Assembly: GCA_033762815.1 (NCBI GenBank)
Contig: JANRLF010000006.1
Coordinates: forward strand, 62,001-126,000
Length of the DNA stretch: 64,000 nucleotides
Direction: 5' to 3'
Origin: JANRLF01 sp033762815
GTDB taxonomy: Bacteria > Bacteroidota > Bacteroidia > Chitinophagales > CAIOSU01
Every line of letters begins with the position of its first letter. Within the stretch, counting starts at the first letter, position 1. Positions 51,300 to 58,956 of this stretch are shown in pieces. A program made the translations under genes and the position numbers. The notes beneath the pieces are model-generated. The model was given only the letters and a program-made list of their open reading frames with translations, made no database searches and was not told the DNA's origin.

Positions 51300-51725
51300 A
51301 TGAGAACAATAACCCTGAACATGAACATACAGATTAAGGATTCAAGAAAGCTATCTGATTTGCAACGCGATTTTCAGGAAATGTTTCCCTATTTGAAACT
51401 GGAGTTTTATGCCAGGCCCCATGTTGTCCGTGAGCAACAAAAAACGTTGAACCCCAATCTTACTATAGGTGAATGCCGCAAATCCATTAAAGAAGGGGTG
51501 ATATCTATTGAGCCCAGCAACACCGTACGACAGGTAGAGAAAGCCTTTACGGAGGAGTTTGGCCTTTACCCACAGGTATTCAGAAAATCGGGCAATTTGT
51601 GGATAGAAACTACTTTGACCGATCATTGGACCTTGTTTCAACAAAACATGGAAGGTGGGGAAATGAGCAGACCCAACACAACGGAGGAAAACATCGATTT
51701 TTCCGACCGTGACCAATGGGAATAA
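51300..51725 (+). CDS. Conserved small protein of unknown function beside the Crp-type regulator
   Basis: 141 residues from MRTITLNMNIQIKDSRKLSD. The sequence reads as a compact alpha/beta domain: 'DLQRDFQEMFPYLKLEFY', 'LTIGECRKSIKEGVISIEPSNTVRQVEKAFTEEFGLYPQVFRKSGNLWIETTLTDHWTL', then an acidic disordered tail (TEENIDFSDRDQWE). I recall similar proteins of unassigned function in Bacteroidota, but cannot name a family. It is convergent with the REC-Crp regulator gene, ending immediately next to it (51725/51726), and divergent from the cco operon. A role with this regulon is inference. Confidence 0.65.
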   Translation: MRTITLNMNIQIKDSRKLSDLQRDFQEMFPYLKLEFYARPHVVREQQKTLNPNLTIGECRKSIKEGVISIEPSNTVRQVEKAFTEEFGLYPQVFRKSGNLWIETTLTDHWTLFQQNMEGGEMSRPNTTEENIDFSDRDQWE

Positions 51726-52781
51726 TCAATACAACAAGTTCCTGAGCTTATCCTCGTTGAGGATAGTGATTTTACCCTCCGTAATATCAATGAGCTGTTC
51801 GCTTTTGAAATCGCTCAATGTTCTAATCAATGATTCCTTGGCGGTACCTACCACTTGTGCCAAATCTTCCCTGGAAACAGCTAACTTGGGCTTATCAGCT
51901 TCAGAGCTCTTAAACTTTGAATAAACATGTAGCAGGCCATCGGCCACTCGTTTTCTAAGTGAGTTGTATGCCAGGTTGAGCAGTTGCTCTTCCTTTTCCA
52001 CCAAGTTCCTGGTCAATATGCTGATAAACTTTTTCGCCACCGCGGTATCGCTGCCCACCAAAGCCAGAAACTCCGATTTGGGTATCATCATTATCTCCCC
52101 ATCCTCCAATACTTCAGCACTATCCTGATAGGAAACATCTTCCAGCAAAGCGGTATATCCCATAAAATCGCCCTCTTTGTAAATGGCGGTAATCAGTTCT
52201 TTTGCATCGTTGTTCATCTTGAAGGTCTTCACCTTGCCTTTAGCTATGAAATACAGGTGCGAAGGCCTACGCCCTTGGCTATAGATGGCCTGCTTTTTCT
52301 TGAAGGGCTGTATATCATAAGTAGATTCGGCGATATTGAAACGTCCTTGGCTGGCGGCTTTTAAGAAATGACTCACCCCCTCGGTATTGCGCTCATAATC
52401 TACTTTCAGCAATTCGTTCCGCTTCAGCCGCGACTCGATGGCATTCAGCAGTTCAATATCTTCGAACGGTTTGGTAAGGTAGTCATCGGCTCCCATCTCC
52501 ATGCCTTTCCGTACATCGCCCCTATTGGCTTTTGCGGAAAGGAAGATAAAGGGGATATGATTGGTTTTATCATTCTTGCTTAAAATGTGCAATACCCCGT
52601 AGCCGTCCATTTCCGGCATCATAATATCGCAGATAATCAAGTCAGGCAGGGTGTTCACGGCTTTTTCTACCCCTTCCTTCCCGTTTTCGGCAGTTACTAC
52701 TTTGTAATTGGCCAGTTCCAATATTTCGGCAGTATTTTCCCTTACTTCTAAGTTGTCTTCAATTAGTAGAATGGTTTTCAT
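51726..52781 (-). CDS. REC-cNMP-HTH_Crp response regulator
   Basis: 351 residues, three domains. REC (1-120) has phosphoacceptor D52 in 'DLIICDIMMPEMDG', T/S in 'FLSAKA' and K in 'DYLTKPFED'. A cyclic-nucleotide-binding-like domain (about 140-265) contains 'PFKKKQAIYSQGRRPSHLYFIAKGKVK'. A Crp-type HTH (about 290-340) reads 'VSREDLAQVVGTAKESLIRTLSDFKSE'. In its recognition helix the Glu and Arg that read the TGA core in Crp and Fnr are conserved (K-E-S-L-I-R). It overlaps its kinase gene by 4 bp. Probable activator of the cco operon through GATGA-N6-TCATC. Confidence 0.92.
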   Translation of the reverse strand: MKTILLIEDNLEVRENTAEILELANYKVVTAENGKEGVEKAVNTLPDLIICDIMMPEMDGYGVLHILSKNDKTNHIPFIFLSAKANRGDVRKGMEMGADDYLTKPFEDIELLNAIESRLKRNELLKVDYERNTEGVSHFLKAASQGRFNIAESTYDIQPFKKKQAIYSQGRRPSHLYFIAKGKVKTFKMNNDAKELITAIYKEGDFMGYTALLEDVSYQDSAEVLEDGEIMMIPKSEFLALVGSDTAVAKKFISILTRNLVEKEEQLLNLAYNSLRKRVADGLLHVYSKFKSSEADKPKLAVSREDLAQVVGTAKESLIRTLSDFKSEQLIDITEGKITILNEDKLRNLLY

Positions 52782-54343
52782 GACGGAAGTATTGCTGATG
52801 GTATGATAATGGTAAAGGAAGTGCCTTGGCCTATCTCACTTTTTAGGCGGATACTACCTGAAAGCAATTCCAAATATTTTGACACTATATGTAAGCCCAG
52901 CCCTGTGCCCTGTATGTTTTGGGCATTTCTGGCCCTAAAGAATCTTTCGAACAGATGCTGTTGGTCTTCTTCCGAAATACCAATGCCCTTATCACTCACC
53001 GTAATAAGCAAATCGTCATTATCCCTGTCCACCACCAAATCAATCTGCGCATGCTCTGGAGAGAACTTGATGGCGTTCGATGTTAGGTTGATCAGGATGT
53101 TTTTCAGCAACCGCTTGTCGGTTTCCAAATTTGCTTGAAAAGGTGTTTCTGCTTGTATGGTCTGGCCGTCTTTTACCAAAGGCTGCATCTCCGCCACAAA
53201 ATCTTGGATAAAATCGGCAAGCTCGAATGGTTCATGCTGTACCTGCATCTTGCCTTCTTCCAACTTGCCGAGAATGAGCAGGTCTTCCAGCATATTGTTC
53301 ATGTGGTGTACCTGTTCCTTAATACGCTTGATATGTTTGTCGCGCTTATCTTGGTCGCTTTCATTGGTGTACTTGCCAATCAGCGCAGTCGATGACAAAA
53401 TGGTACTTAGTGGTGTTCTAAATTCATGCGAAACCGTGGATACAAACCTTGATTTTAAGTCGCCCAACTCCTTTTCCTTTTCCAACGATTCTGCCAGCTC
53501 GTTTTTTGAACGCTCCAGTTGGCCCAGCGTTTCGCGAAGCATCGTCGTTCGGTCAGCTACTTTTTGTTCCAGCTCGGTGTTCATTTGCTTCACTTGTTGG
53601 GAAGCCTTGTTCAGTTCATCGTTTTTTTGTTTCAGCAACTGCTCACTTTGTTTTCTAATGGTGATGTCAATAACAAAGGCAATGACATAGGCTTCCCGGC
53701 CGGAAGTGTAGTGGCTCAAACTGATTTCCACGGGAAAGACGGAGCCATCTTTACGCCTGGCATATAAGTCTCTACCCGCACCCATGCTACGGTTCATGGG
53801 GTGGGCATGGAAATGCTCCACATATTCCACGTGCTTTTTGCGCAAGTTATCGGGCAAAAGCAATTCGATGTTCTTCCCCCGCAGCTCATCAGCAGTATAG
53901 CCAAACATCCTCTCTGCGCAAGGATTGACTAGCAAAATTTTCCTGCTTTTATCTGTCAATACGATTCCTTCGGTTGCATGTGTGAACATAGAGCCCACCT
54001 GTTTATTGTCTTTTTCTGCCTTTGCTTTCATGTGCAGTGCTGTAATAACGAACAGCACACTGATAGCCACTCCTAATTCAGTAATAATAAGGTTAAGGTA
54101 TTGTTGCCAACCCCATATGGTATAAATGCCCATGAACCCTATAAGTAAGGCCAAGGCCGACAGCAGGCCAACGAAAACAACCTTACGGTTGTCGCCAGTA
54201 AAGTACACCCCTAAGATAGCCAAAAAGTAAAGGCACTTGATAAGAATGACTCCTTTCGCTGCTACTTCAATGGCCAAGGCAAAACCAACGGCCACAATAC
54301 TTATCATTAAAAACGCCCAGTCGCGGTAACGTTTGGTCTCCAT
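52778..54343 (-). CDS. PAS-containing membrane sensor histidine kinase
   Basis: 521 residues. Three to four N-terminal TM helices (about 8-100), a PAS domain (about 115-235, 'HATEGIVLTDKSRKILLVNPCAERMFGYTADELRGKNIELLLP'), a coiled coil, HisKA with H-box 'FVSTVSHEFRTPLSTIL', and HATPase with 'DKGIGISEEDQQHLFERFFRARNAQNIQGTGLGLHIV'. The PAS sequence could bind heme or flavin as in FixL-like sensors, but no ligand residue is diagnostic. It is translationally coupled to the REC-Crp regulator, so the pair is a two-component system next to the oxidase it probably controls. Confidence 0.93.
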   Translation of the reverse strand: METKRYRDWAFLMISIVAVGFALAIEVAAKGVILIKCLYFLAILGVYFTGDNRKVVFVGLLSALALLIGFMGIYTIWGWQQYLNLIITELGVAISVLFVITALHMKAKAEKDNKQVGSMFTHATEGIVLTDKSRKILLVNPCAERMFGYTADELRGKNIELLLPDNLRKKHVEYVEHFHAHPMNRSMGAGRDLYARRKDGSVFPVEISLSHYTSGREAYVIAFVIDITIRKQSEQLLKQKNDELNKASQQVKQMNTELEQKVADRTTMLRETLGQLERSKNELAESLEKEKELGDLKSRFVSTVSHEFRTPLSTILSSTALIGKYTNESDQDKRDKHIKRIKEQVHHMNNMLEDLLILGKLEEGKMQVQHEPFELADFIQDFVAEMQPLVKDGQTIQAETPFQANLETDKRLLKNILINLTSNAIKFSPEHAQIDLVVDRDNDDLLITVSDKGIGISEEDQQHLFERFFRARNAQNIQGTGLGLHIVSKYLELLSGSIRLKSEIGQGTSFTIIIPSAILPS

Positions 54344-54405
54344 ATTGTAAAGGTAGATTATTCGCTACTGACATGGCCACTACCATAGCGTTTTTCTTTA
54401 AACTG

Positions 54406-54960
54406 TCATAGGGCTACTTGCTTTGCCGGCTCGTAATACCTGCCCAAGGCATCTTTCAGAAAGGCTTTCACCAGCTCCCAATCGGTGTATTCATAATCCT
54501 GGCCGGTATCCGTAGCTCCCCCTGCCCTTTTTGATATCATCCTCATGATAAAGCGCTTGAAGAAATCATACTGGGTATATTTCAATGCGCCCGCTATTTG
54601 CTTCACCATATTCGGCTTCCAGCCTGTTTTATGGAGAAATTCGGTAGTAATTTCTTCCAGTTCCTTCCAAGATTCTTGGTCATCGCCCGCCGCTGTAAGG
54701 CTTACCGAAAAGAAAACGGAATACAATTGGTTCAATGTTTCCGCATGCTGCTGCACATAATGCCTTATGGCTGCTTGGTAGCCACCCGCATGCAGCGATG
54801 CACCAATGAACACCATGTTGTATCCTTCAGGCGATGGCTGTTCGTCAAGGGCGTTTACCAACTTAACGGAATGCCCCAAAGTGATGGCCTCATCTTTCAG
54901 AAAGGTGGCAATCTTTTGGGTTTGCCCCTCAGTGGTTCCGTATACAATCAATATTTTCAT
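54406..54960 (-). CDS. hemG: HemG-type flavodoxin-like protoporphyrinogen IX dehydrogenase
   Basis: 184 residues, flavodoxin fold. 'ILIVYGTTEGQTQKIA' is the FMN phosphate loop, followed by 'GYNMVFIGASLHAGGYQAAIRHYV' and 'FFSVSLTAAGDDQES', which match HemG. The insertion 'QIAGALKYTQYDFFKRFIMRMIS' carries the membrane-associating loop of HemG. It oxidises protoporphyrinogen IX with quinone as acceptor, supplying heme. It lies 9 bp after the DUF2892 gene, which carries the operator; heme demand of cbb3 oxidase gives the link. Confidence 0.88.
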   Translation of the reverse strand: MKILIVYGTTEGQTQKIATFLKDEAITLGHSVKLVNALDEQPSPEGYNMVFIGASLHAGGYQAAIRHYVQQHAETLNQLYSVFFSVSLTAAGDDQESWKELEEITTEFLHKTGWKPNMVKQIAGALKYTQYDFFKRFIMRMISKRAGGATDTGQDYEYTDWELVKAFLKDALGRYYEPAKQVAL

Positions 54961-54969
54961 AGCCCCTGC

Positions 54970-55158
54970 TTACTCCTTGGTGGCATGGTTAATGCCTACC
55001 GCTGTGTACAATGGGCACCAGCCTAGTAAGCCAGTTACAAAGAATGGCAGGCCAAGCAGCATCAATGGCAGTGAGTGCAACAAGCCGCCAGTGATAACCA
55101 ATACCATCATCAACATATAACGGCCAATAATTTCGTACAGATTCAAATTGGGTTCCAT
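54970..55158 (-). CDS. DUF2892 (YgaP-like) membrane protein
   Basis: 62 residues, two TM helices. 'YMLMMVLVITGGLLHSLPLMLLGLPFFVTGLLGWCPLYTAVGIN' is the complete DUF2892 domain with the conserved 'G.CP(L/I)Y...GI' ending. Family members occur alone or fused to rhodanese domains. First gene of an operon with hemG. Promoter region: CATCTTTG at 55185-55192 and the GATGA-N6-TCATC operator 43 nt further upstream. Confidence 0.9.
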   Translation of the reverse strand: MEPNLNLYEIIGRYMLMMVLVITGGLLHSLPLMLLGLPFFVTGLLGWCPLYTAVGINHATKE

Positions 55159-55184
55159 AAAGTTCTTTTTTGCGTTTTACGGTT

Positions 55185-55192
55185 CAAAGATG
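55185..55192 (-). promoter_or_regulatory. Weak -7 box of the DUF2892-hemG operon
   Basis: CATCTTTG, one mismatch to TAnnTTTG; the leader to ATG 55158 would be about 21 nt. Confidence 0.5.
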
Positions 55193-55235
55193 GCAAGAAG
55201 CCAACCCCTAGCCAGTGATAGCGCTCACAGCAACA

Positions 55236-55251
55236 GATGATTATTGTCATC
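55236..55251. promoter_or_regulatory. Crp/Fnr-type operator GATGA-N6-TCATC, site 3 (DUF2892-hemG)
   Basis: GATGATTATTGTCATC lies 43 nt upstream of the -7-like box, exactly as at the cco operon. It is also 72 bp upstream of dnaX on the other side, where no spacing argument applies. Confidence 0.72.
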
Positions 55252-55323
55252 ATTTGTAATACGTGCCCGTTGTTTTTATGGCAGGCATTGCCAAGCGTCA
55301 GGCCTTTTATTTATTTTCGTGTG

Positions 55324-57090
55324 ATGGATAAGTTTGTGGTATCGGCAAGGAAATACCGCCCTGCCCGGTTCGATGAGGTGGTGGGGCAGGAAAGCGTGAC
55401 CATCACGCTGAAGAATGCTATCAAGAGCGGTGCGCTGGCCCATTCCTTTCTCTTCTGCGGGCCCAGGGGCGTGGGCAAAACCACCTGTGCCCGTATTTTA
55501 GCCAAAACCATCAATTGCAATAACCCCCAGCCCGACTTTGAGGCCTGCAACCAATGCGATGCTTGCCTAAGCTTCAACAACAACAGCAGTTTCAATGTAC
55601 ACGAGTTGGATGCCGCCAGCAACAACTCCGTGGAGGATATCCGCAGCTTGGTTGACCAAGTACGCTTTGCCCCACAGGGTGCCAAGTACAAAGTGTATAT
55701 CATTGACGAGGTGCACATGCTCAGCACCGCGGCGTTCAATGCCTTCCTGAAAACATTGGAAGAGCCCCCCTCCTATGCCGTTTTCATACTGGCTACCACC
55801 GAGAAGCACAAGATTATCCCCACCATCCTTTCGCGCTGCCAGATATTCGATTTCAACCGAATCACCATCGATGATATCGTAAGCCACCTGAAAGGTATTT
55901 GTGCCAAAGAGCATATTGCTGCCGAAGACGATGCCCTGCACGTAATAGCCCAAAAGGCCGATGGTGCCCTGCGCGATGCGCTCAGTATGTTCGATAGGCT
56001 GGTGGACCACACCACCAATACCCTCACCTTTAGCAATGTCATCACTAGCCTCAACCTGCTCGATTATGACTATTTCTTTAAGGTAACGGACTATATCCTG
56101 AGCCAAGACCAAACCGGCCTGTTCCTGCTCTTTGACCAAGTGATACGCCACGGTTTTGAGGGCGATAACTTCTTGGGCGGCCTGATGGACCATTTCCGCA
56201 ACCTGATGGTGAGCAAAGACCCTAAGACCATCGGCATATTGGAGGTGAGCGGCGAACTGAAGCTGCGCTACCGCCAACAAGCCGAGCAAATACCCAACAG
56301 CCTGCTGCTCAATGCGCTGAACGTGGCCGCTCAGGCCGAGGTAGGCTACAAATCGAGCAAAAACCAACGCCTGCACGTGGAGCTGGCCCTGCTGAAAATG
56401 TGCTACCTGAGCAATGTGCTCAAGCTAAGCCCCGAGACTTTGGCGGCCGAAGTAAAAAAAAACTTTAGCCCCGACCACATAGCCACAGCCTCAACGGGAA
56501 AATCACCCTCAACCATAGCTGAACCGGTGGCTCCTATTGCCAGCCCCGAAAAAGCCCCCAGCCCCACACAGCCCACAGCGCCCGAAGAGAAAAAAATCAT
56601 CAAACCCTTGGCTTCCAATACCGTCATGCCCAGCTTAACGGGTGGCAGCCTTGGCAGTTTATTGAGCGAGCCCGACAACCAACCCACCACCGTAGAAGAG
56701 CCCGCGGCCAGTGCCAGCACCGCCCAGCAAATTGACCAAGCGGCATTTATGAAGGCCTGGAACGAGATTACTGACCAATTGACGCATGAGCGGCCTTCTG
56801 CGCATGTGCTCAAAGAAGCCAAAGTGATTTTTGAGGACGATACCGTTTTTTTGGCAATGCCATCTCTGTCCATCGAAATATTCAAACCGGTGCGCGATAG
56901 GGCGGTGGACTATATCTGTGGCCAGATGGGCCTTGCCCGCATCAATTTAGAGCTGCGCCAAGACAAAACTGCCATGGAAGACAAGCCCCGCAAAGCCTTT
57001 ACCGCCCGGGAAAAGTTTGAGCAGATGAAGCTGAAAAACCCCGCCCTGGGCGACCTGCAAAACAAGCTCAACCTGAAACTGGACGATTGA
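55324..57090 (+). CDS. dnaX: DNA polymerase III subunit gamma/tau
   Basis: 588 residues from MDKFVVSARKYRPARFDEVVGQ. AAA+ clamp-loader ATPase: Walker A GPRGVGKTTCARILAKT, zinc module CNQCDACLSF with an upstream Cys, Walker B 'YIIDEVHMLSTAAFNAFLKTLEEPP' and sensor 1 'LATTEKHKI'. Domain III (about 230-360) follows, then a Pro/Ser/Thr-rich linker and a C-terminal tau-like domain. The frame is open 29 codons upstream, but homologues start at MDKF. Whether gamma is made by frameshifting is open: a run of A7 lies at 56454-56460. Confidence 0.95.
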   Translation: MDKFVVSARKYRPARFDEVVGQESVTITLKNAIKSGALAHSFLFCGPRGVGKTTCARILAKTINCNNPQPDFEACNQCDACLSFNNNSSFNVHELDAASNNSVEDIRSLVDQVRFAPQGAKYKVYIIDEVHMLSTAAFNAFLKTLEEPPSYAVFILATTEKHKIIPTILSRCQIFDFNRITIDDIVSHLKGICAKEHIAAEDDALHVIAQKADGALRDALSMFDRLVDHTTNTLTFSNVITSLNLLDYDYFFKVTDYILSQDQTGLFLLFDQVIRHGFEGDNFLGGLMDHFRNLMVSKDPKTIGILEVSGELKLRYRQQAEQIPNSLLLNALNVAAQAEVGYKSSKNQRLHVELALLKMCYLSNVLKLSPETLAAEVKKNFSPDHIATASTGKSPSTIAEPVAPIASPEKAPSPTQPTAPEEKKIIKPLASNTVMPSLTGGSLGSLLSEPDNQPTTVEEPAASASTAQQIDQAAFMKAWNEITDQLTHERPSAHVLKEAKVIFEDDTVFLAMPSLSIEIFKPVRDRAVDYICGQMGLARINLELRQDKTAMEDKPRKAFTAREKFEQMKLKNPALGDLQNKLNLKLDD

Positions 57091-57538
57091 GCTCCAAGCT
57101 TTTCTGCATTTTAAAGTGCGGTATGCCCACTTCCTCAAAACGCTCGCTCACAATATGCCAGGCCAAGCCAAGATAAAAGGGTACCGCCGTCTCGCGGGCA
57201 TGGCACTCTATGATGGTGTAGCCCATGTCATGGGCAAACCGTTCCGAGTACTGCACCATCCGCCGGCCAATGCCCGTGCCCTGACGGCTGCCGTCCACTG
57301 CCACCTGCCGCATTTTGATGCGCTGCCCGTCCAAAGGCGTAAGAATGAGGCAGCCCAGCACCTCGCCATTTTCCAGGTACACTAGGTGATGGTCGTTCAC
57401 CTCCGCTGCCAGTTGCGCCTCCGTAAATTCCAAGCCCAGCGGCTTGCGCAATACCCTATAGCGCAGCTCCACCGCCCTGCGGTAACCCTGCGAATCGTGG
57501 GGCACCCACTGCATTACCCCCGGCAACAAGTTATCCAT
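57068..57538 (-). CDS. GNAT-family N-acetyltransferase
   Basis: 156 residues. 'YRRAVELRYRVLRKPLGLEF' is the N-terminal helix seen in ElaA-like GNATs; the acetyl-CoA loop is 'RQVAVDGSRQGTGIGRRMVQYSERFAHDMGY' (Q/R-x-x-G-x-G/A), followed by 'ECHARETAVPFYLGLAWHIVSERFEEVGIPHFKM'. Substrate unknown. I start at the ATG of MDNLLPGV because TATTTTTG at 57555-57562 would place transcription start near 57548, after the earlier in-frame ATGs. It overlaps the end of dnaX by 23 bp in convergent orientation. Confidence 0.85.
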   Translation of the reverse strand: MDNLLPGVMQWVPHDSQGYRRAVELRYRVLRKPLGLEFTEAQLAAEVNDHHLVYLENGEVLGCLILTPLDGQRIKMRQVAVDGSRQGTGIGRRMVQYSERFAHDMGYTIIECHARETAVPFYLGLAWHIVSERFEEVGIPHFKMQKSLELNRPVSG

Positions 57539-57604
57539 ATTGGCCATCATCAAACAAAAATACACCTCTCCGCTTATTTCGGGAGGCTGGACGGCTTACT
57601 TATA

Positions 57605-58130
57605 TCTCGCTACTTGCTACTAGTATCTAAAATGCCGTTTCGCAGGTATTTCGCAGGTAGTTCAAGGGGTGTTCGCGGGTACTTCAAGGGTATCTCGCAG
57701 GTGCTTCAAGGGGTGTTCAAGGGTACTTCGCAGGTAGTTCAAATTCTATTAATTGGCTGTTTATCAATCATTTGTGTGAAAAAAGTGTTTTTTTTTGTTT
57801 TTTCTTCATTCGTAGAGGGTAGAATGTAGAACGATTTACGATGGAAGCCCGCCCCGCTTATTGCGGGGATTGCAGCCCAAACCATTTTCAAATTTTCAAA
57901 TCATCAAATTACCAAATCAATCAGCACATCAGCACATTACCATAATGGTAAGCACTTAGTGCGAATATTCCAAATCAAAAAATGGGTAAATGGGTGGGTG
58001 TTCAATGACGGGTTAGGCTAGCTAGAAACACGAAAAGTGGAATCGCCAGTATGGCTTGGGTGGGTGTAGAGAGGTGTGGTTTTTGGGGGATGCTATTTAC
58101 TTGGTGATGTGGAGGCTTGTTTTTAACTCT
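57605..58130 (+). repeat. Composite dispersed repeat, copy 3 (no gene in 57566-58228)
   Basis: Same modules as copies 1 and 2, read on the plus strand: array (57639-57737), TATTAATTGGCTGTTTATCAA, T-rich run, CTACGA/GATTTACGAT words, a replaced hairpin CCCCGC-TTATT-GCGGGG near 57852-57868, CAAATTTTCAAATCATC tract, CAGCACATCAGCACAT repeats, and palindrome GCACTTAGTGC (57952-57962). The flank with GGCTAGCTAG, GCCAGTATG and GGGTGGGTG is also shared. Orientation is opposite to copies 1 and 2. Confidence 0.8.
57639..57737 (+). repeat. 11-bp phased tandem array, copy 3
   Basis: Nine units of exactly 11 bp beginning TTC or CTC at 57639, 57650, 57661, 57672, 57683, 57694, 57705, 57716 and 57727, then a degenerate TTCAAATTC. 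Flavours TTCGCAGGTAN and TTCAAGGGTAN. No indels. Confidence 0.9.
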
Positions 58131-58228
58131 GTGCCGAAGTAAATGCCCATTTCCCATCACGGACCATTGGGTTAAATTTGTATAGATAATTGACAGCATT
58201 TACTTAGCTGAAAGCATTATCGAAGAAA

Positions 58229-58516
58229 ATGCCGACCTTATTGAGCAGAAGTGGAAAGAATATTTCGGTACTAAATGACCCTGTAATGCTAGCTGCCCTG
58301 AACATACGATTTGAAGCACGCAACATGTTCATCGAACTGAACGATGGCCGTATAGTTTCCGCTTCCGTTGACAACTACCCCAACTTGAGTAAAGGCACGC
58401 CTGAACAATGGAAAAAATATGAACTATGGAACGAAGGGCAATGGATTCATTGGGAAGAATTGGATGAAGACCTTTCCGTTGAGGGATTTCTGAAAATGGA
58501 CAATGAGGCCGCTTAG
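58229..58516 (+). CDS. DUF2442 protein
   Basis: 95 residues. 'MFIELNDGRIVSASVDNYPNLSKGTPEQWKKYEL' and 'QWIHWEELDEDLSVEGFL' are the two halves of the DUF2442 domain (L.dGR......YP.L..a...q....el...g..ihW..lDeDisv.gll). Usually paired with a DUF4160 partner in toxin-antitoxin-like loci, but no partner is visible here. It lies between two repeat-rich stretches. Confidence 0.85.
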   Translation: MPTLLSRSGKNISVLNDPVMLAALNIRFEARNMFIELNDGRIVSASVDNYPNLSKGTPEQWKKYELWNEGQWIHWEELDEDLSVEGFLKMDNEAA

Positions 58517-58596
58517 GTGGGTTTGGTAAGGCGACAAGAGGTGCCGTCTAGCCTAAGGCAAGACAGCATGTCGAAAATATTAATGGGATGGGTCTT

Positions 58597-58652
58597 GGTG
58601 AGCGGAGTCGAACCAAAGCGATGGCCTGCGCTCCGGTTCGACTTCGCTCACC
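58597..58652. repeat. 24-bp imperfect inverted repeat (REP/MITE-like)
   Basis: Arms 58597-58620 (GGTGAGCGGAGTCGAACC...) and 58629-58652 match at 21 of 24 positions around the loop ATGGCCTG. The words GGTTCGACTCCGCTCACC belong to a common bacterial palindromic repeat. Further repeats follow: CGTAGATTAGCG twice (58680-58780) and GGCTTAAGTCTTTGATTTAAGCC at 58818-58840. No gene is seen between 58517 and 58956. Confidence 0.7.
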
Positions 58653-58817
58653 GAGACGGCTTACTCCCCCGTTCGCATAGATTAGCGCAGCGTATCTACG
58701 TGAAATAGGCATGGTAGCTTTCAGCTACTCAAAGCTAAGGATTGGTAATCCCACGTTGTGCGTAGATTAGCGAAGCCGAATGAAGACAGCAAACCGTTTC
58801 TTTCGACTCCCCCTACT

Positions 58818-58840
58818 GGCTTAAGTCTTTGATTTAAGCC
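58818..58840. repeat. Short palindromic repeat GGCTTAA...TTAAGCC
   Basis: GGCTTAA and TTAAGCC arms around a 9-nt loop. It may also end transcription, but no T run follows. Confidence 0.5.
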
Positions 58841-58956
58841 TACCAATAAAATAAAGTGTACAACTTCTTTACCACCGCCCTGAAATGTTATCACTAGTTT
58901 TAAACCCGCGCCAGCTAGCGGTCTTTTACAGCATCATTTGAGAAGAATAGGGCTTT

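Noticed and set aside
55288..55319. TTG-N21-TATTTTCG as promoter of dnaX
   Set aside because: Predicted transcription start falls at or after the ATG at 55324, leaving no leader, and the -7 box has a mismatch.
56454..56460. Programmed frameshift signal for gamma in dnaX
   Set aside because: An A7 run exists but no clear stimulatory stem or upstream element was found, so it is not listed as a feature.
58597..58652. tRNA gene suggested by GGTTCGACTCC words
   Set aside because: The sequence is a simple inverted repeat with no acceptor stem, D-arm or anticodon arm.
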